A stretch of 64,000 nt of DNA from PALSA-607 sp963737705 (GTDB taxonomy: Bacteria > Actinomycetota > Actinomycetes > Acidothermales > Acidothermaceae). This document shows positions 1-8,301 of this stretch, in pieces. The position numbers and the translations under genes are program-made. Under the pieces are notes generated by a model. The model had not been told where the DNA came from. It made no database searches and saw only the letters and a list, made by a program, of their open reading frames with translations. The stretch is from the NCBI GenBank assembly GCA_963737705.1, contig CAVTTP010000005.1, forward strand, positions 310,001 through 374,000. Direction: 5' to 3'. How positions within the stretch are numbered: position 1 is the stretch's first letter; the number at the start of each line of letters is the position of its first letter.

Positions 1-1313
1 GCGAGGGGCACGATGGGTTGGGAGTACAGGACGAGCCGGTTCTCGTCGATCGCGTCGCGGACGCGCCCGAGCCACATGAGGGCGTCAAGCTCTCGCTGGG
101 CGGCCGCTTGTTCCCTCTTCTCTTCGCTGATATCGCGGAAGACGACGACGACACCTTGAACATTCGGACCGCTACGCAGCGGCGCGGAGGAGTACGCAAT
201 GGGGAAGACAGAACCATCCTTACGGGTGAACGCGTCGTCGAGAATCCGAATGGTCCGGCCTTCCGTACGCACCTGAAGAAGGGAGCACTCCTCGGGCGGG
301 ATCTTCTTACCGTCGGCGCGCTGGAAGTGGACAGCCGCATGCATCGGTTTGCCGCGCAACTCGTCTTCGGTCCACCCGAGCATCGACGCCGCGGCCGGGT
401 TCATATAGGTCACGAGCCCGTCGGCGTCGAGGGTGTAGAGGCCTTCCGCCATGTTGTCCATGACCACCGCACGGAACTCTTCTGCTTCCTTGCGTTCGGT
501 GATGTCGACGACGACGTGGCCGACACCCATGGTCTCGCCGTCAATGCGCACCGGGTAGTAGCTGGCGAGCCAGTGCCGGAGGCGGTGCGGGTCCGCGGCG
601 CTCGGTCTGCTCGTCTCGACGTTGCGGACCGTCTCGCCCGCCAACACACGCAGGTAGATGTTCTCAAGCTGTGGCCAGAGGTCGGGCACGAGTTCGGCGA
701 CAGTAAGGCCGATGGACTCCTCGATAGACCGACCATCAATGTCGGCCAGCGTCTGATTGATTCGAACGACTCTCAGGTCGCGATCGACCAGCTTGAAACC
801 GACCGGAGCGGCCGCCTCGATGCTCTGCAAGAGCGTGACCGCCTCTGTTGCGTCTCGCTCTGCCCGCCGCAAAGCGAGCTCAAGCCGCTTCTGATCGTCG
901 ATGTCAGTCGCGGTGCCGATCCACAAGTCGATGTCACCCGCGGCATCGCGTAGCGGAATGGCGCGACCGACATGCCATCGGAATACTCCGTCGGAGCGGC
1001 GGATCCGATACTCCAGCGAGAAGTGCGTGCCTGTCGTCGTTGCCTGTTCCCAGGCTTGCGCGGCCCGTTCGGCGTCGTCGGGATGGACGAGCGTGACCCA
1101 GTTCCACTCGTAGTTAGTTTCTCGCGGGCAACCCGTGTAGTCCGTGCCCTGTCGGTTGAAGTACGTTGTCGCGCCGTCCGGTGACGCGGTCCACACGATG
1201 TGGGGGATCGATTCGGCGATCATCGCCGCGTGCTGCCGGTCCAGCAACGCATCGCCGAACAGAACCATGCCGCGTTCGGACCCGGTCGCCGCGGGCAGTG
1301 AGGAAGTGGTCAC
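1..1313 (-). CDS. PAS-PAS-PAS-EAL sensor phosphodiesterase (partial, C-terminus outside window)
   Basis: The minus-strand frame is open from the GTG at 1313 to the window edge. It holds three consecutive PAS/PAC modules (roughly residues 25-145, 150-270 and 275-395); the PAC ends are seen at GTATDIDDQK, VVVDITERK and VVFRDISEEK. A short helix follows, then RLVLYSQPIVPL, the recognisable beginning of an EAL domain (c-di-GMP phosphodiesterase). The catalytic EAL residues lie beyond position 1, so activity cannot be judged. There is no GGDEF domain between the last PAS and the EAL. An internal ATG at 1268 is an alternative start; neither start has a strong ribosome binding site. Likely role, inferred from the domains: cytosolic signal-dependent turnover of c-di-GMP. 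Confidence 0.85.
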   Translation of the reverse strand, partial: MTTSSLPAATGSERGMVLFGDALLDRQHAAMIAESIPHIVWTASPDGATTYFNRQGTDYTGCPRETNYEWNWVTLVHPDDAERAAQAWEQATTTGTHFSLEYRIRRSDGVFRWHVGRAIPLRDAAGDIDLWIGTATDIDDQKRLELALRRAERDATEAVTLLQSIEAAAPVGFKLVDRDLRVVRINQTLADIDGRSIEESIGLTVAELVPDLWPQLENIYLRVLAGETVRNVETSRPSAADPHRLRHWLASYYPVRIDGETMGVGHVVVDITERKEAEEFRAVVMDNMAEGLYTLDADGLVTYMNPAAASMLGWTEDELRGKPMHAAVHFQRADGKKIPPEECSLLQVRTEGRTIRILDDAFTRKDGSVFPIAYSSAPLRSGPNVQGVVVVFRDISEEKREQAAAQRELDALMWLGRVRDAIDENRLVLYSQPIVPL

Positions 1314-1330
1314 GAATCAAGTGTCGGCCC

Positions 1331-1345
1331 GCACCCCGGGGGTGC
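1331..1345. promoter_or_regulatory. perfect short palindrome upstream of the PAS-EAL gene
   Basis: GCACCCC-G-GGGGTGC lies 18 bases before the GTG start of the PAS-EAL gene and 39 bases after the stop of the upstream HTH gene, both read on the minus strand. It could be an operator or part of a terminator, but no T-run follows on the minus strand. The assignment rests on symmetry alone. Confidence 0.3.
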
Positions 1346-1383
1346 CTTTAATGACGTTGTTGCCTTTCTGCCGCGATCTCCTC

Positions 1384-1773
1384 CTAACGCTTCCGCACCG
1401 CCTCGTAGAGGCGGGTGGCCGCTTGCCGTGAAATCTTCATGCGCCGCGCCACGTCCGTCAGCGACAGACCGCCCTCATCGACCAGCGCACGCACGACGCC
1501 GGCGCGCATCGAGCCGATTGCGCGCTCGTATTCACGAAACGCCTCGGCCGCATTCAGCCGTGTCTCCCGCCCGCCGGCCACGATCAAATCATCGACGACA
1601 TCGACGATGGAGCGACCCGCATCCCGCGCCTCGAGACCCCCACGTAGGGCGCGTACCGCGCTCTCGATCGCCAAGCTGGCCTGGCGACCTGCGTCGTCAA
1701 CCCGCTCGACCGCCTCGGCGAACCAATCGGCTGTCATCGCGTATCCGCAATCGGCACAGATCCACCATCGCAC
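1384..1773 (-). CDS. small putative DNA-binding protein with C-terminal HTH
   Basis: The protein has 129 residues from a GTG start preceded by AGGG. The N-terminus carries a CADCG motif that could be half of a zinc knuckle. The middle is helical and rich in Ala and Glu. The last 30 residues read LSLTDVARRMKISRQAATRL, a typical helix-turn-helix, so DNA binding is likely. A second possible start is the internal ATG before TADWFAEAV, which would remove the CxxC stretch. It lies between the broken substrate-binding gene and the PAS-EAL gene on the same strand, but 80-base and 70-base gaps argue against tight coupling. No target is visible. Confidence 0.6.
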   Translation of the reverse strand: MRWWICADCGYAMTADWFAEAVERVDDAGRQASLAIESAVRALRGGLEARDAGRSIVDVVDDLIVAGGRETRLNAAEAFREYERAIGSMRAGVVRALVDEGGLSLTDVARRMKISRQAATRLYEAVRKR

Positions 1774-1854
1774 GATTAGCCCTGCAATTCCTCGACGGCC
1801 TACGGGCGGCTCGTGCGTAGTCAGACTGCGCCTAACGATTGGTCACCGAGACCG

Positions 1855-3387
1855 CTATTGGACCCAGAACTGATCGAGTAGCGCTTCGAGGACGGTGTTA
1901 GGGGTTACCTCAGGATTACCGACTCTCGGTGACACAAGCAGGTTGACGCCAGGCGGAATGTCGAGGGGTATCAGTCGCGCGTCGAGGTCCATCAGCGAAT
2001 ACACATGCTGCCAGTCCAGTTGGGCGACGCTCGGGTTGGCGGCTTGCGCAGCGAGGGCGGTGGCGGCGGCGTTGTCGACCGCCGGGTTACAGGTGCCAAG
2101 TGCAGCTAGATAGCTCGGTGGGCTGCAGGTGACGTTGAGCCAGAATTGCGATTCGGATGGAAAGTCCGGGAACCAGGTTTCGCCTTCCACGTTCACCGGC
2201 CGCGTAGTCGGGTCGTAGACGCTGGGGTCGTAGTTGTCTTGCAGCGTGAGAGTCGCGTGGTAGCCGATCTGGTTGAGGACGTCAGTGACGTAGGCGCCGA
2301 TCTGCGCGTACGGCGCTTGATTGAGGAAATAGACGTGCACGGCGGCGCCCTCGGTGCCGGACGCTCGGACCGCAGCCGAAGCCGCCGCGCGGTTTTCGGT
2401 ATACGCGCACGAGTTTGGCTGGCCGGGAAAGCCCGCTGGCACGATCGTGCACGATGCCGCTCCGTCGTCGACTGCCGCGAGCGTTGGGTCAGCGGTGAGT
2501 GCCAGCGCTACCGCTTGGCGCGCCTGCGGGTTGTTGAACGGCGGTGCGTTCGCATTGAGTACGAGGAAGTGACTTGCGTAGGACTGGGTGTTGATCAGTT
2601 GCTGCGGGTAGGACTGCAGCAGCTGACTGATGCTGGCTTTGCGATCCCCGAGACGATCGATGTAGATGACGTCGGCGCCGCTTCCTGCCCCGACCGCCTG
2701 GATCGCCGCCGATGAGCTCGCGTACCCCTTCCAGACGATCTGGTCCGGATAGCCGTCGGGCTGGGCGGCAGACGACCAGCGGACGAAGTGCGGACTGCGA
2801 ACCAGAGTGAGCGACTGATCGGGGATGAATCGCCCGATCTGGTAAGGACCGGTTCCGGGTACCGGGACAGTCCCCACATCGTGGGTCATCGGGGTGTTGG
2901 GTGGTACCGGTGTCGAGAACCCCGTGATGCTCAGTGCGCCCAGGAAGTCGGGATCAGCTTTGGTCAGATGGAACGTGATGGTGCCGGCCGCGTCGTCGGT
3001 GATGATGCCCTGTGACAGGTCGCAGTGAGCTGGCTTCTGGGTGCACGTGCTCGCACCGGTGATGTCGTTGAAGTAGCCGTTCGCTGAAGACGGCTCGACG
3101 ATCAGCGTGCGTTCGATTCCGCGGCGAAAATCGCTGGCCCGCAGCGGTTGCCCGGTCGAATACTCGATGCCGGGCCGCAGTTGGAAGACGTACGTCAGTC
3201 CGCCGTCGGCGACGGTCGGTAGCTGTTCGGCGAGATCAGGCACCAGGTCCAATCCGGTGAGTCCGGCGGACTTGCGCATCGGTGACGAGCGTGTCGTAGA
3301 CCTCGGCCATTCCGTCGTAGAGGTCGCCGTCGTAGGCGAGGGCCGGGTCGATGCTGGCCATTCCGTCATCGGGGGTGATGGTGGCAA
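1855..3387 (-). pseudogene. C-terminal part of a broken fusion gene: SBP_bac_5-type peptide-binding domain
   Basis: From about position 3280 down to 1855 this frame reads as a family 5 extracellular solute-binding (oligopeptide/nickel type) domain: LVPDLAEQLP, then LTYVFQLRPGI, GTGPYQIGRF and a C-terminal ATALAAQAANPSV stretch. The open frame begins upstream at 3387, but those residues are low-complexity out-of-frame translation. The natural upstream sequence (MASIDPALAYDGDLYDGMAEVYDTLV) is in the neighbouring frame, so a frameshift sits near 3280. It is the third domain of a BTAD-TM-YVTN-SBP fusion described under the next two entries. The C-terminal domain itself is uninterrupted. Confidence 0.75.
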
Positions 3388-4252
3388 CGGTCAATGTTCC
3401 GCCGCGGTGAGCCACCGCCGCGGATGCCTTGCTGCTAACCCATAGCGTCGAACCGGCGACGTACAGGCCGGTAGGTGAGCTGCCGAAGGCGTAGGTCTTG
3501 GTGACTCGGCCGGTCGCTTCGTCTAGCCGGCTGATCGTTGCGTCGCCGGCGTTGCTGACCCAGATCGAACCGTCGAATTCGACCAATGAGGTTGGGCTGT
3601 CGCCGGTCTCGACCTTGGTTACCGTGTCGCCGTGCTCAAGATCGATGCGGGCGACGGTCAGGTCGAGATTGTCGGCCACCCAGACCGCGGTATTGGTGAC
3701 GATGATGCCGCCGGGACCGGCGCCGACGGCGATCGTTCTGGTTCCCAGCGAGGTCGGATCGATCCAGGTGACCGTATTGTCGAATTCGTTGGCGACCCAG
3801 ATTGCATTGTCGCCGACCGCGATCCCATCGGGTTCGCTGCCGACCGCGATCGTGCGTGCAGAGGCCTGCCCACTCGGATCGACGCGGGTGACCGTACCGT
3901 CGCCGCGGTTGGCAACCCACAGGTAGCCGAGGCCGCTGGCCAGGGCCGCTGGGTCATGCCCGACGGCGACCGTGCGCATCACGACGTTCGTGTCGGCGTT
4001 GATCTCCTCGAGCTTGCCATCGGCGCCGTCTGCAACCCACAGTTCATTTCCGTGCAGGGCCAGCGCAGCGGGAGCGGTGCCGACCGGGATCGTGGCCACC
4101 CGCCGGTGGTTCTTTGCATCCAACCGAAGGATCGAGGAGCTCTGCGGCTGGGCAATCCAGACCGAGATCGGCGTCGCCAGCGATCGCGCCCGGCGGCTGT
4201 CCGATGGGGACCGAGACGCGGACGTGGCCACTTGTCCCGACTTCAACAGCAC
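3236..4252 (-). pseudogene. middle part of the broken fusion gene: YVTN-type beta-propeller
   Basis: From about 4170 to 3420 this frame encodes six or so YVTN-family beta-propeller blades with recurring LWVAD/LWVAN strands and TIAVG-x-x-P turns. The last about 50 residues enter the solute-binding domain (HRGGTLTVATI) before the frame is lost near 3280. Upstream, a membrane anchor (AALVLVAATAVIWI, 4285-4334) is encoded in a different frame. It must be joined by one shift near 4165 to the propeller and another near 4385, in a run of five C, to the BTAD part. The propeller would face outward and the BTAD domain inward. Confidence 0.75.
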
Positions 4253-4360
4253 TGTTACCTGCGGCTTGTCGAGCAGGGCTTGGCTGGTTGATCCAGATAA
4301 CAGCCGTTGCGGCCACCAGAACGAGGGCGGCCATCGCGCCGAGCAGCGCCGAGCGGCGAG

Positions 4361-5270
4361 TCAGACGGAATCTTCTCGAGCGCGGCCCCCGCCCGACCGT
4401 CGTTGCACGCGGGACTGCTGGGTCGAAGAGACTGCGATAGAAGCTTGCGGCGGGTCGATCTGCTGCCAGTCGAGCGCCGGATCCTGCTCGAGGATTTGGC
4501 GGTGCAGATCCTGGATTTGCTGGTTGGGCTCGATCGCCAGTTCATCGACGAGCATGTCCCGAAGCGATGTATAGCTGGCCAAGGCTTCGGCTTGGCGCCC
4601 GCACCGATAGAGCGCGAGCATCCGCTGGGCATGGAGGCGCTCGCGCAACGGATGGGCGGCGATCGCGGCCGAAATGGCATCGACGATCCCTGCGTGGTTG
4701 CCGAGGACAAGCTCGGCGTCGAAGCTGCACTCCTGCGCGTCGACCAACTGTTGCGTCAATCGGTCGGCGTAGGGCTGCACGAATTCGAAGTCCCGCAGGT
4801 CGGCCATCACGTCGCCGTGCCACAGGTCGATCGCCGCGTTCAGCAGGCTGGCCGCTTCGACCGGATCACCCGCAGCTAGCCGAGCCCGCCCGGCGGCGAA
4901 CAACGCGTCGAACTGACCGGCATCAAGAGTCGCCCCGTTCGCGTCGAGGTCGAGCCGGTAGCCCCCCGCCTCGGTCCGCAGAACGGTCGATGCTCTTCGA
5001 GCGGAGCGATTCGGGTCGAGCGCCGCACGCAGGTGAAAGACGTACGTCTGCAACGTGGATACGTATCCAGACGGACGAGACTCGCCCCACACGGCGGCAG
5101 CCAACTGATCGACCGTGACGACTCGCCCCGAGCTGCAAATCAGTCGGCCCAACACCGCCCGCTGACGAAGCCCACCAAGGCTGAGTTGCCTGCCTTCGCG
5201 CAACGCGACCAGCGGCCCCAGCACTCGAAGTTGCAGGGCCGACGAGTCGCTACCGAGAACATCGGTCATC
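4361..5270 (-). pseudogene. N-terminal part of the broken fusion gene: winged-helix plus BTAD transcriptional activator domain
   Basis: From the ATG at 5270 (GGAG seven bases upstream) about 300 residues match the SARP-like architecture. An OmpR-type winged helix comes first (LRVLGPLVAL, LSLGGLRQRAVLGRLI, VVTVDQLAAAVWG, YVSTLQTYVFHLRAAL), followed by a bacterial transcriptional activation domain (YADRLTQQLVDAQE, HPLRERLHAQRMLALYRCGR). Actinobacterial homologues continue into a single membrane helix, YVTN propeller and SBP_bac_5 domain. Here the frame ends at 4361, just before the membrane helix, which is found one frame away. Three shifts over 3.4 kb suggest a pseudogene, although a sequencing error cannot be excluded. 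Confidence 0.8.
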
Positions 5271-5410
5271 ACGACGCTCCACGCATGCCGCGCGAAGCAT
5301 ATCCGAGCCGTGTGTGCCCGGATCCAAGCCAGATCCAAGCCCTGTCCCGCCCGGTTTGACTGGCTCTCAAGCTCCATCGGCTGCGATGAGCGCGACCGAG
5401 ACCCGGTGCC

Positions 5411-5428
5411 TGCTCGTCGCAACGAGCA
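5411..5428. promoter_or_regulatory. stem-loop just upstream of the cupin locus
   Basis: TGCTCGT-CGCA-ACGAGCA is a perfect 7-bp stem with a tetraloop. It ends ten bases before a strong AAGGAG ribosome binding site (5438-5443). It may be an operator or an mRNA structure in the leader. Confidence 0.35.
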
Positions 5429-5448
5429 ACACAACGTAAGGAGTCGCA

Positions 5449-5532
5449 ATGAGCCGAGCTACATCAACGGTTGGCTGCACAGTTCCGGCTGTGCTGACCG
5501 TTTGCGTCCGGGAGTGGAGCAGTCATGAATAG
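5449..5532 (+). CDS. short leader ORF overlapping the cupin gene start
   Basis: ATG at 5449 follows AAGGAG by five bases, the best ribosome binding site in this area. It opens 27 codons (MSRATSTVGCTVPAV...) ending at TAG 5530-5532, eight bases inside the cupin gene (ATG 5525). The arrangement looks like translational coupling or a leader peptide. The peptide has three Cys but no run of one amino acid, so attenuation is not evident. It may instead be the true start region of a frameshifted longer protein. Confidence 0.4.
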   Translation: MSRATSTVGCTVPAVLTVCVREWSSHE

Positions 5533-6040
5533 GCTGAGTCGTCGGTGGATCGCGGTAGGCGCGGCGCTGGCGGCCGCCGCCGGCATCGCGGTGTCGAGCT
5601 CGCCGGTGCAAGCCACGCCGAGTACGGCGACTTCGAAGGTGCTGGTCCAAGCGCCGATCGAGCCGTCGCACATTCTCGCAGTCAACAAAACGGTCAGCGG
5701 GAAACCGTGGGCTGCGCTACTCGCGACGTTCGGAGTGACCGACGGCTACGTAGTCGAGAACGATTTCCAGCCCGGCCAAACGACAGGGTGGCATTCGCAC
5801 CCGGGACCAAGCTTGATCTTCGTAGTCACGGGGTCTGTGACCAACTATGAGAGTGACCAGCCGCATTGCAAGGGCGTCACATACTCGGCTGGCACGACCT
5901 TCGTTGACGCTGGTGGAAAGGACGTCCACGAGCTGGTGAACAACGGGACGACCCCGGCGGAGACCATAGCGGTGCAGTTCATTCCTCAAGGTCAAGCGCG
6001 ACGCATCGACGAACCCGAGCCGTCGACCTGTCACGTGTGA
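5525..6040 (+). CDS. secreted cupin-domain protein
   Basis: The product has 171 residues. The first about 32 form a Sec signal peptide (RRW, then a hydrophobic AVGAALAAAAGIAVSSS core, then a VQA cleavage-like site). The remainder is a single cupin barrel: motif 1 is GWHSHPGPSLIFVVTGSV, supplying His ligands for a metal, and motif 2 is DVHELVNNG. Cupins of this short exported type bind a metal or small ligand, but no substrate can be inferred. GGAG lies at a normal distance from the ATG. A strong terminator follows at 6051-6085. Confidence 0.75.
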   Translation: MNRLSRRWIAVGAALAAAAGIAVSSSPVQATPSTATSKVLVQAPIEPSHILAVNKTVSGKPWAALLATFGVTDGYVVENDFQPGQTTGWHSHPGPSLIFVVTGSVTNYESDQPHCKGVTYSAGTTFVDAGGKDVHELVNNGTTPAETIAVQFIPQGQARRIDEPEPSTCHV

Positions 6041-6050
6041 CGAAGGCCTC

Positions 6051-6085
6051 GGTGCGGCTGGCCCGTCGTGCGGGCCAGCCGCACC
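6051..6085. terminator. bidirectional hairpin terminator between cupin gene and msrA
   Basis: A perfect 15-bp stem (GGTGCGGCTGGCCCG and its complement) encloses a TCGTG loop, midway between two convergent genes. No T-run is present, as is common in GC-rich actinobacteria. Confidence 0.75.
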
Positions 6086-6094
6086 AGCCTGCCG

Positions 6095-6616
6095 CTAGGA
6101 GCTGACAGACTCGGCGCGCTTCGGAAGCTTCCAGTTCGGGCGTGGGAAGTGGCACGTGTAACCGTTCGGGTACTTCACCAGGTAGTCCTGGTGCTCCGGC
6201 TCCGCCTCCCAGAACGGGCCGACGGCCTCGACCTCGGTGACGACGTCGCCAGGCCAAAGGCCTGACGCGTTGACGTCGGCGATGGTGTCGAGTGCCACCC
6301 GCTTCTGGTCGTCGGTCGTGTAATAGATCGCGGAACGGTAGCTCGCGCCAACGTCATTGCCCTGCCGATTGCGCGTCGTCGGGTCGTGAACCTGGAAGAA
6401 GAACTCGAGGATGTCGCGGTAGGAGGTCACCGTGGGATCGAAGATGATCTCGACCGCCTCTGCGTGTGATCCGTGGTTGCGATAGGTGGCATTCGGCACG
6501 TCGCCGCCGGAATATCCGACCCGCGTCGAGATCACGCCTGGCTGCCGGCGAATGAGATCCTGCACTCCCCAGAAACAGCCGCCTGCAAGGACTGCCCGCT
6601 CCGTCGTCTCAGCCAT
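6095..6616 (-). CDS. msrA: peptide-methionine (S)-S-oxide reductase MsrA
   Basis: The 173-residue protein carries the catalytic GCFWG motif near residue 13 and the family blocks TRVGYSGG, YRNHGSHAEA, FFFQVHDPTT, RSAIYYT and EPEHQDYL. It reduces methionine-S-sulfoxide in oxidatively damaged proteins in the cytosol, using thioredoxin. The ATG at 6616 was chosen over the one at 6622 because GAGGAG is seven bases upstream of the former and only one or two bases from the latter. It stands alone, convergent with the cupin gene. Confidence 0.95.
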   Translation of the reverse strand: MAETTERAVLAGGCFWGVQDLIRRQPGVISTRVGYSGGDVPNATYRNHGSHAEAVEIIFDPTVTSYRDILEFFFQVHDPTTRNRQGNDVGASYRSAIYYTTDDQKRVALDTIADVNASGLWPGDVVTEVEAVGPFWEAEPEHQDYLVKYPNGYTCHFPRPNWKLPKRAESVSS

Positions 6617-6701
6617 CGTCATACTCCTCGTCGTCCGCTCGCTTGAAAGTGTTTCCAGCGCAAAACACAACGCTACCCGCCGCGGTTTATGCCCGCGAGC
6701 T

Positions 6702-6902
6702 TCAATCGCTTACGGTCCGAGGACGCCCGCGCTTGGGCAGCGGTGACGCCTGCTTGGGCATCCGACCGGCATCCGTCAACGCCCGGCGTAACAGGATCTC
6801 CACCTGGGCGTTGACGCTGCGCAGCTCGTCATTCGCCCAGCGGATCAGCGCGTCATGGACGGCGGGATCGACGCGCAGCAGGACCTGCCGACGCTCGCTC
6901 AC
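6702..6902 (-). CDS. small ribbon-helix-helix (Arc/CopG-like) DNA-binding protein
   Basis: The product has 66 residues. RRQVLLRVDPAVHDALIRWA forms the ribbon and first helix, and SVNAQVEILLRRALTDAG forms the second, the usual ribbon-helix-helix fold. The C-terminal tail is basic (KRGRPRTVSD). Its GTG start overlaps the TGA of the SPFH gene (GTGA), so the two are translationally coupled. In other actinobacteria a similar small protein also follows an SPFH gene. It is a good candidate for the protein that binds the palindrome at 7820-7846 upstream of the operon. Confidence 0.75.
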   Translation of the reverse strand: MSERRQVLLRVDPAVHDALIRWANDELRSVNAQVEILLRRALTDAGRMPKQASPLPKRGRPRTVSD

Positions 6903-7801
6903 GAATACAACGAACCGACGTTCACGATCGGCGACGGCGGCTGATCGCCACAGAGCACCACCATCAGGTTGCTCACCATGCTCGCGGTCCGCTCCTCATC
7001 CAATGACACCACGCCGTTCTCGGTAAGCCTGGCCAGCGCGAGCTCGACCATACCGACCGCGCCTTCGACGATCCGCGAACGTGCCGCAACGACCGCGTTG
7101 GCCTGCTGACGGCGCAACATCGCCTGCGCGATCTCCGGTGAATAGGCCAGGTGGGAGATCCGGACTTCGACGACCTCGATGCCCGCGAGAGCTACCCGCT
7201 CGGCGACCTCGTGCGCGAGCTGCGCGGCAACGATGTCAGTCGAGCCACGTAGCGATGTTCCCGTGCCACTCGTGTCGTCGTAAGGGTGGGTGGTAGCGAC
7301 ATGCCGAAGCGCCGATTCGGCCTGCACCGATACGAAGCTGCGGAAGTTGTCGACCGCATACGTCGACTTGGCGGTGTCCGCGACTTGCCAGACCACGATG
7401 GCGGCGACCTCGACAGGGTTGCCGTCGGCGTCGTTGACCTTCAGGTGGTTCGTCTCGAAGTTGCGCACCCGGACGCTGACCTTGCGCTTCAGCGTCAGCG
7501 GCAATACCCACCAGAACCCCGGACGACGGACGGTGCCGACGTAGCGGCCGAAGAACTGAACGACCCGGGTCTGCCCCGGCGTCACGATCACCAAGGAACT
7601 GATGACCAGGGCGAGCAGTATGAACGGAAGCCACAGCAGCCCGGTGTCGTGGCGAGCGACCTCGGCCGCCCACCAAATGCATCCGCCGATGGCCAGGAGT
7701 CCGAGCCACCCACTGATGGCGAGGGCCGGGCGCTGCGCGATGTCGACGCGTGCCCCTTGGTGCCCGACTGGTTCGGGGACGATCGGTGAGTCGGTGCTCA
7801 T
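6899..7801 (-). CDS. SPFH/Band 7 domain membrane protein (slipin/flotillin-like)
   Basis: The 300-residue product starts at ATG 7801, preceded by GAGGAG at eight bases. After a cytosolic N-terminus come two adjacent hydrophobic helices (LAISGWLGLLAIGGCIWW, LLWLPFILLALVISSLVIV). The SPFH domain follows, beginning VTPGQTRVVQFFGRYVGTVRRPG, with VRVRNFETNHLKVNDADGNP and AESALRHVATTHPYDD. Then comes an Ala/Glu-rich helix (IAQAMLRRQQANAVVAARSRIVEGAVG). Such proteins form oligomeric membrane scaffolds. It is the first gene of a two-gene operon with the RHH protein. Confidence 0.85.
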   Translation of the reverse strand: MSTDSPIVPEPVGHQGARVDIAQRPALAISGWLGLLAIGGCIWWAAEVARHDTGLLWLPFILLALVISSLVIVTPGQTRVVQFFGRYVGTVRRPGFWWVLPLTLKRKVSVRVRNFETNHLKVNDADGNPVEVAAIVVWQVADTAKSTYAVDNFRSFVSVQAESALRHVATTHPYDDTSGTGTSLRGSTDIVAAQLAHEVAERVALAGIEVVEVRISHLAYSPEIAQAMLRRQQANAVVAARSRIVEGAVGMVELALARLTENGVVSLDEERTASMVSNLMVVLCGDQPPSPIVNVGSLYS

Positions 7802-7819
7802 GTCGTGCTCCTCGATGAG

Positions 7820-7846
7820 AAAGTGATATCTAATAGCTATCACTTT
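7820..7846. promoter_or_regulatory. 27-bp palindromic operator upstream of the SPFH-RHH operon
   Basis: AAAGTGATA and TATCACTTT are perfect 9-bp inverted arms separated by nine AT-rich bases (TCTAATAGC). The site lies 19-45 bases before the SPFH start codon and 70 bases before the divergent VOC gene. The AT-richness in a GC-rich genome suggests that it overlaps a promoter. Autoregulation by the RHH protein of the operon is inferred. Confidence 0.6.
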
Positions 7847-7915
7847 TTGTAGCTGCCCGCTAGCCCCATCTACGATCCAGAAACAACGGGGAACCAAGGA
7901 GTGAGAGGACGACGG

Positions 7916-8284
7916 ATGCAGGCTTCGGTGGGCTACCTGGTAATCGATGCGACCGATCCGCAGCGATTGTCGGCGTTTTGGTGCGCGATGCTCGAGGTCG
8001 AGCTCGACAGCAGCATCGGCGATGGCCAGTTCCTCGTGCTCTCGCCAACCAAGGACGGCCTGACCGTCGGATTCCAAAAGGTGCCTGAGCACAAGACGAC
8101 AAAGAACAGAGTGCATCTGGATCTGGTGGTCGAGGACCTCGACGCCGCTACCGCCGAAATCGAATCGCTCGGCGGCCGCTGGCTCGAGCCCGGCACGACC
8201 CGCGACCTCGAGGGCTTCCAGTGGCGCGTCATGGCCGACCCCGAAGGCAACGAGTTCGACATCGACGTGCTGCCGCCCGACTGA
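7916..8284 (+). CDS. VOC (glyoxalase/bleomycin-resistance fold) family protein
   Basis: The product has 122 residues with a single VOC unit: VGYLVIDATDPQRLSAFWCAML, then RVHLDLVVEDLDAATAEIESLGGRW, ending WRVMADPEGNEFDID. This is the usual GNEFCL-like close of actinobacterial small VOC proteins. The substrate is unknown. ATG 7916 is preferred because AGAGG lies eight bases upstream; an in-frame GTG at 7901 has AAGGAG too close to it. It is divergent from the SPFH operon. Confidence 0.8.
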   Translation: MQASVGYLVIDATDPQRLSAFWCAMLEVELDSSIGDGQFLVLSPTKDGLTVGFQKVPEHKTTKNRVHLDLVVEDLDAATAEIESLGGRWLEPGTTRDLEGFQWRVMADPEGNEFDIDVLPPD

Positions 8285-8301
8285 CTGCTGGGCGGTAAGA
8301 G

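Noticed and set aside
18..953. long plus-strand open frame of 311 codons
   Set aside because: It is antisense to the PAS-PAS-PAS-EAL gene, whose domains are clear on the minus strand; the plus reading matches nothing.
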